Of a stretch of DNA of 64,000 bases, positions 59,360 through 64,000 are shown one piece after another. The stretch spans positions 337,962 to 401,961 of the forward strand of contig NZ_QTZO01000001.1 of NCBI RefSeq assembly GCF_004025585.1, given 5' to 3'. The DNA comes from Pseudodesulfovibrio sp. S3 (GTDB lineage: Bacteria; Desulfobacterota; Desulfovibrionia; Desulfovibrionales; Desulfovibrionaceae). The notes beneath the pieces are model-generated. The model was not told the origin of the DNA. It saw nothing but the letters and a program-made list of their open reading frames with translations, and made no database searches. Within the stretch, counting starts at the first letter, position 1. The number at the start of each line of letters is the position of its first letter. A program made the position numbers and the translations under genes.

Positions 59360-60739
59360 TTATGTAAGCAAAGCCTTGGCAAAGTCCTTGCCGTCAAACG
59401 GGCGAAGGTCTTCCATCTTCTCGCCGAGCCCCACAAAGGTGATCGGGAGTTTGTTTTGTAATGTTACGGCGACCACAACGCCACCTTTGGCCGTGCCGTC
59501 GAGTTTTGTCAGGATGATTTCGTCCACGCCCACTGCCTGGTGAAAAAGTTTGGTTTGGCTCAGCGCGTTCTGGCCGGTGGTTGCGTCAATGACCAGGACG
59601 TTGCGGTGGGGCGCACCTGCGTGTTTTTTACCCACTACGCGTTGAATCTTCGTCAACTCGTCCATGAGGTTGGTCTTGGTGTGCAGCCGTCCGGCCGTGT
59701 CGAGCAGGAGCAGGTCGTACCCCTCGCTGATCGCCTTGTCCATGGCTTCATAGGCCACGGCAGCCGGGTCGGAGCCCTCGGCTTTGGCAAAGAAGCCCGC
59801 GCCGATGCGGTTGGCCCAGACTTCGAGCTGCTCAATGGCGGCTGCGCGGAAAGTGTCGCCTGCGGCGATGAGTACCTTGCGGCCCTGCAACTGGGCGCGG
59901 TATGCCAGTTTGGCGATGGTCGTGGTCTTGCCAACCCCGTTGACGCCGACCATCATCAGTACTTCAGGCGGGTTCACGGCCTCGATTCGTGGCGGCACCT
60001 TGAAAATTTCTTCCAGTTCTTCGCGCAGGATATCCTTGAAATCGTCCGGGTTGTCGGTCCCGGCCTTGCGCGCCCGCGCCTTGAGGTTGTCCATGAGTTG
60101 GCCTGCGGCCTCCATGCCCACGTCGGCCATGATCAGGATTTCCTCGAATTCATCCCAGAAGTCGTCGTTCAGGGAAGAATGGGAGGAGAGCAGGCTGTCG
60201 ATGCGCTTGGTGATCTGCTCGCGAGTCTTGGAAATGCCTTCGGAGAGTTTGAGGAACAACCGATCGCGTTCATCCTCCTCATCCTCGAGTTCAAGAGCCA
60301 GAGCCAGACGATATTGCAATTCGGACTTGAATTCGGCCACGGCCACGTAGCCCATGTCGTCCAACCAGGCCTTGAACTTTCTGATGAAATCCTGGGCTTC
60401 GTCTTCCGGCGCTCCCAGAGCCTTGAACAGGAAGGCGAGCCGGTCCCATAGGGCCGGGCCTTTCTCGTCCAGTCCTTCAACTATGATGTTCAGCCAGTGG
60501 GAGAGTTTGGGCTCGGCCTGACGCAGGGACAGGGTCAGGCCTGCCTGCCACTCTTCGGTGGGTGTTGGCGCGGCCTCGTTTACGAGGGGAGGCGCAACAG
60601 TCTGTGCGGCCGGAGTCGGTTTGGGGATGTTGGGCTTTTCGGCCTCCAATCCCTGTTCTTTCCTGTATTCTTCAAGAGCCTGTTGCGCTGCGTCTTCGGG
60701 GCTTGCCCAGGCTTTTTTCAATTTGCTAAAAAATCCCAT
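59360..60739 (-). CDS. ftsY: signal recognition particle receptor FtsY
   Basis: 459 residues. A variable, partly acidic N-terminal region (to about 160) is followed by the helical N domain and the GTPase G domain with P-loop GVNGVGKTTTIAKLA, the DTAGRLHTKTNLMDEL motif, and TKLDGTAKGG. It docks SRP-bound ribosomes at the membrane. The N-terminal start MGFFSKLKKAW is typical. Divergent from asnS and upstream of the S1-like gene, with which it probably shares a transcript. Confidence 0.97.
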   Translation of the reverse strand: MGFFSKLKKAWASPEDAAQQALEEYRKEQGLEAEKPNIPKPTPAAQTVAPPLVNEAAPTPTEEWQAGLTLSLRQAEPKLSHWLNIIVEGLDEKGPALWDRLAFLFKALGAPEDEAQDFIRKFKAWLDDMGYVAVAEFKSELQYRLALALELEDEEDERDRLFLKLSEGISKTREQITKRIDSLLSSHSSLNDDFWDEFEEILIMADVGMEAAGQLMDNLKARARKAGTDNPDDFKDILREELEEIFKVPPRIEAVNPPEVLMMVGVNGVGKTTTIAKLAYRAQLQGRKVLIAAGDTFRAAAIEQLEVWANRIGAGFFAKAEGSDPAAVAYEAMDKAISEGYDLLLLDTAGRLHTKTNLMDELTKIQRVVGKKHAGAPHRNVLVIDATTGQNALSQTKLFHQAVGVDEIILTKLDGTAKGGVVVAVTLQNKLPITFVGLGEKMEDLRPFDGKDFAKALLT

Positions 60740-60892
60740 CCAGGGCCTCTTACATTGATATCGTTGTTGTTCGGGCGTAGTTAATAGCCTACCTGACTAC
60801 TGGTGGCAATAGACGATATGGCTACCTTCATGTTGCCATTACTCAGTCAAGCGGCTAAGAGCGAGATAAAAATTCACCAAAAGGATGAAAAT

Positions 60893-62260
<1,368 letters not shown>

Positions 62261-62286
62261 GACGTCTTCATATCCATGCCAAAAAG

Positions 62287-62316
62287 AAGGCCCGGCGAGT
62301 AATCGCCAGGCCTTTT
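62287..62316. terminator. intrinsic terminator between asnS and AraC-type gene (bidirectional)
   Basis: Stem AAGGCC-C-GGCGA / TCGCC-A-GGCCTT with one mismatch. T runs on both strands (TTTTCTTA on plus, TTCTTTTT on minus). Confidence 0.85.
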
Positions 62317-62317
62317 C

Positions 62318-63217
62318 TTATTTCAGAGGGATGAAAATGTCGGTTAATAATTCTTCAGGCGGGGTCGTTTGGGGATCGTTGAGATAGACCTCAAACCCTG
62401 GAGTCGTATCCCGTAGCTCATAGCTGTTTTGGGGGAGCCATTGTCCCATTAACTGGGCGTAGGTCTTTTCCAGCTTTGAATACGGTCCTTTATGGGTGAC
62501 GATTGCGTAGTGTCCGCCCTCCAGCGTCTGCACGCCTACCGGACCTTCCCCGCTGACTTGATCCGGCACCGGTATGCAGGCATCGTATCGGACCTTATCT
62601 GGCGGGGTTACTTGCGGGTCGTCATAGCAGACACCGATGAATTTCGTTTGCATGTTGCATAGTCCCTTGGGGAAGGCCCAGGAACACAGAGTGTCCCAGG
62701 CCGTTTCGCATTTCTCGTAGGGTCCTGTATGGCGCACGAAAGCAACCTTCTCCGGAGCTACCTCTTCAATGCGTACATCCATTTCTCTTTCTCCTGTTGG
62801 TAAGATGTTTAACCCGATGCGCGCGTTTTCGGGCAGGTAATGGATCGTGCCGGGGAGCTGTTCAAGCATGACTGCCCAGCGTGTTTCCCTGTATTTGGAA
62901 GGAGGGCATCCAAACATCTTTTTGAACACCCGGCTGAAGGCTTCTACGGTTTCATATCCGGCATCAAAGGCCGCATTGGTAACACTGCTTTGGTTGCAAA
63001 CCAATTGCAAGGCGGCTCGCTCCAGGCGGATTCTGCGGATGTGCTCTATAACTGTCTCGCCCATCATGCCCTTGAATATGCGGTGGAAATGAATGGGCGA
63101 GAAGTGGGTTAGCGCAGCGAGGGAATCAAGGGACAGCTCGTTGTCCAGGTTGGACTGGATGTGTAAAAGAACAGTGAGCATCCTTTCGCGGTATGTGTTC
63201 TTCGTGGTATCTTTCAT
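62318..63217 (-). CDS. AraC-family regulator with GyrI-like effector domain
   Basis: 299 residues. N-terminal AraC/XylS DNA-binding domain with two helix-turn-helix units (LSLDSLAALTHFSPIHFHRI and VTNAAFDAGYETVEAFSRVF, ending FGCPPSKYR), followed by a GyrI-like/Rob C-terminal small-molecule domain (about 135-299, with VAFVRHTGPYEKCETAWDTL and GGHYAIVTHKGPYSKLEKTY). Rob/SoxS-type proteins with this layout control efflux and stress genes after binding lipophilic compounds. Ligand and targets unknown; no efflux gene is adjacent. Confidence 0.93.
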   Translation of the reverse strand: MKDTTKNTYRERMLTVLLHIQSNLDNELSLDSLAALTHFSPIHFHRIFKGMMGETVIEHIRRIRLERAALQLVCNQSSVTNAAFDAGYETVEAFSRVFKKMFGCPPSKYRETRWAVMLEQLPGTIHYLPENARIGLNILPTGEREMDVRIEEVAPEKVAFVRHTGPYEKCETAWDTLCSWAFPKGLCNMQTKFIGVCYDDPQVTPPDKVRYDACIPVPDQVSGEGPVGVQTLEGGHYAIVTHKGPYSKLEKTYAQLMGQWLPQNSYELRDTTPGFEVYLNDPQTTPPEELLTDIFIPLK

Positions 63218-63626
63218 TCTTCCTCCAAATACGATGGGAACAGGCTAAAGGAGAATGAATTGGTCTGCTTGACCTATTCTGCCTTTTTTCGTGGCCAGCT
63301 TGTGCTTCGTTACCGGCTCTTTTAAATAGTTATGTATTAGATTGTACATTTGAAAAGAACGAACACCATAGGCAGAGGAGGGCTGCCGTCACCGGATAAG
63401 GTCGCCTTATTAGACTTTCTTGCACATACTAAGTGTAATATCATGGGTGTTGATATTGCTGTTTTTTGCGAAGTTGCACGCTATTCCCTGCGGTTTTTGG
63501 CCTGGCAATGAGGGGGGAGCGAAGGGCCAGGAATAAATGTGTTGTCACGCCTTGATAATATAGTGTTTGTTTTCAGTGTATTGACAATTTTCTGTTGAAA
63601 GATTGAAAAAAAAATTAAAAAACCGC

Positions 63627-63655
63627 TTGACCCCGGAGTGCGTTTCACCTAGAAC
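63627..63655 (+). promoter_or_regulatory. rrn promoter P1
   Basis: TTGACC, exactly 17 bases, TAGAAC, with an A/T-rich UP-like element just upstream (63594-63622), as expected for a strong rRNA promoter. Confidence 0.7.
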
Positions 63656-63766
63656 CTCTTTCGCCGCACGGGAAAGCCCGACAGGATGACCCGGCGGCTT
63701 GTTCTTTCTCAAACAAACTGAATGGTTGGCTGCTCGAAGAAACTTTACGAAAAGTTCAAAAAGTGG

Positions 63767-63795
63767 TTGACGGTCGATCTAGAAAAATCTAGATT
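63767..63795 (+). promoter_or_regulatory. rrn promoter P2 overlapped by an inverted repeat
   Basis: TTGACG, 17 bases, TAGATT. The spacer and -10 contain a perfect inverted repeat ATCTAGA-AAAA-TCTAGAT (63777-63794), a possible regulator site. Confidence 0.6.
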
Positions 63796-63841
63796 GTAAT
63801 TTCCCGCAAAGCGCGGGACGTTCTTTGAGAAAAAGACGAAC

Positions 63842-63861
63842 TGGTCTTTGACAATTAAATA
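63842..63861 (+). promoter_or_regulatory. boxA antitermination element
   Basis: TGGTCTTTGACAATTAAATA closely matches the E. coli rrn boxA (TGCTCTTTAACAATTTA). It would recruit the Nus antitermination factors. Confidence 0.75.
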
Positions 63862-63947
63862 GCGAGTTGAGCAAAAAAAGATCACGATAATCACAGCCCG
63901 TTTAATACGAGTTCTAGATTGCAGTGATCAACATTCTCCAAGTTTAT

Positions 63948-64000
63948 CAACTGGAGAGTTTGATCCTGGCTCAGATTGAACGCTGGCGGCGTGCTTAACA
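63948..64000 (+). rRNA. rrs: 16S ribosomal RNA (5' end only)
   Basis: AGAGTTTGATCCTGGCTCAG, the universal 5' segment of 16S rRNA, starts at 63955, placing base 1 near 63948. The gene continues past the window edge. A short stem TCTCCA/TGGAGA (63935-63957) spans the 5' end and may take part in processing. Confidence 0.95.

Larger units (their letters stand above)
63218..63947 (+). promoter_or_regulatory. rrn operon promoter and leader region
   Basis: No protein gene. It holds two tandem promoters (63627-63655 and 63767-63795), an AT-rich UP-like block (63594-63622), a small hairpin TCCCGC/GCGGGA (63802-63818), and a boxA antitermination element (63842-63853). The stretch 63218-63590 shows nothing clear apart from general AT-richness. 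Confidence 0.8.

Overview
This 64 kb window looks like chromosome from a sulfate-reducing Desulfovibrio/Pseudodesulfovibrio-type bacterium (Desulfobacterota). The indications are a periplasmic tetraheme class III cytochrome c3, many sigma-54 and two-component regulators, a chemosensory cluster, a bifunctional Rel/SpoT enzyme, moderately high GC coding sequence, and an rrn operon whose 16S gene begins at the right edge. No database search was possible, so the taxonomy is inferred from gene content.

Layout. 1-13.4 kb: end of a membrane-protein gene, a SWIM/SNF2 helicase, a peptide-type ABC binding lipoprotein followed by rel/spoT, cytochrome c3 behind a predicted sigma-54 promoter, a polar amino acid ABC transporter (ATPase, binding protein, unusual fused permease) and L-serine dehydratase. 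13.5-15.7 kb: a glycosyltransferase and a lone receiver protein. 15.7-24.1 kb: a signalling cluster with a sensor kinase, three consecutive single-domain receivers, a TauE/SafE-type exporter, a two-TM partner, a PAS kinase and an NtrC-type activator. It is preceded by a consensus sigma-54 promoter, and a perfect 13-bp inverted repeat lies about 200 bp upstream, where an enhancer would be expected. 24.3-28.8 kb: FUSC-type exporter, secreted Ntn-hydrolase, arginine decarboxylase.

29.0-30.1 kb: a 947-bp mini-island in tRNA-Pro(CGG). It is bounded by 51-bp direct repeats, has no integrase, carries one unknown gene, supplies a replacement terminator for the tRNA and has repeated integrase-arm-like motifs at both ends. 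30.3-37.7 kb: chemosensory cluster cheB - HEAT-repeat protein - cheR - cheY - cheA, with no cheW or receptor; CheA has two good Hpt domains and a third without its histidine. 37.8-45.2 kb: a membrane protein, CpoB/YbgF-like lipoprotein, dprA, half-size UPF0016, an HDOD/degenerate-GGDEF pair, xerC/D, ppiB. 45.2-56.0 kb: minus-strand genes for a flavin oxidoreductase and a tightly packed six-gene run (ornithine cyclodeaminase family, EamA transporter, addA, addB, PCC-domain protein, lhgO-like oxidase). 56.1-63.2 kb: pseudouridine synthase, periplasmic binding protein, S1-domain protein, ftsY, asnS, AraC/GyrI regulator. 63.2-64 kb: rrn promoters, boxA leader and the 16S 5' end.

The two most interesting items are the self-regulated multi-receiver/TauE cluster and the integrase-less tRNA mini-island with a single cargo gene. 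Start codons were moved where a Shine-Dalgarno sequence or domain boundary favoured an internal start.
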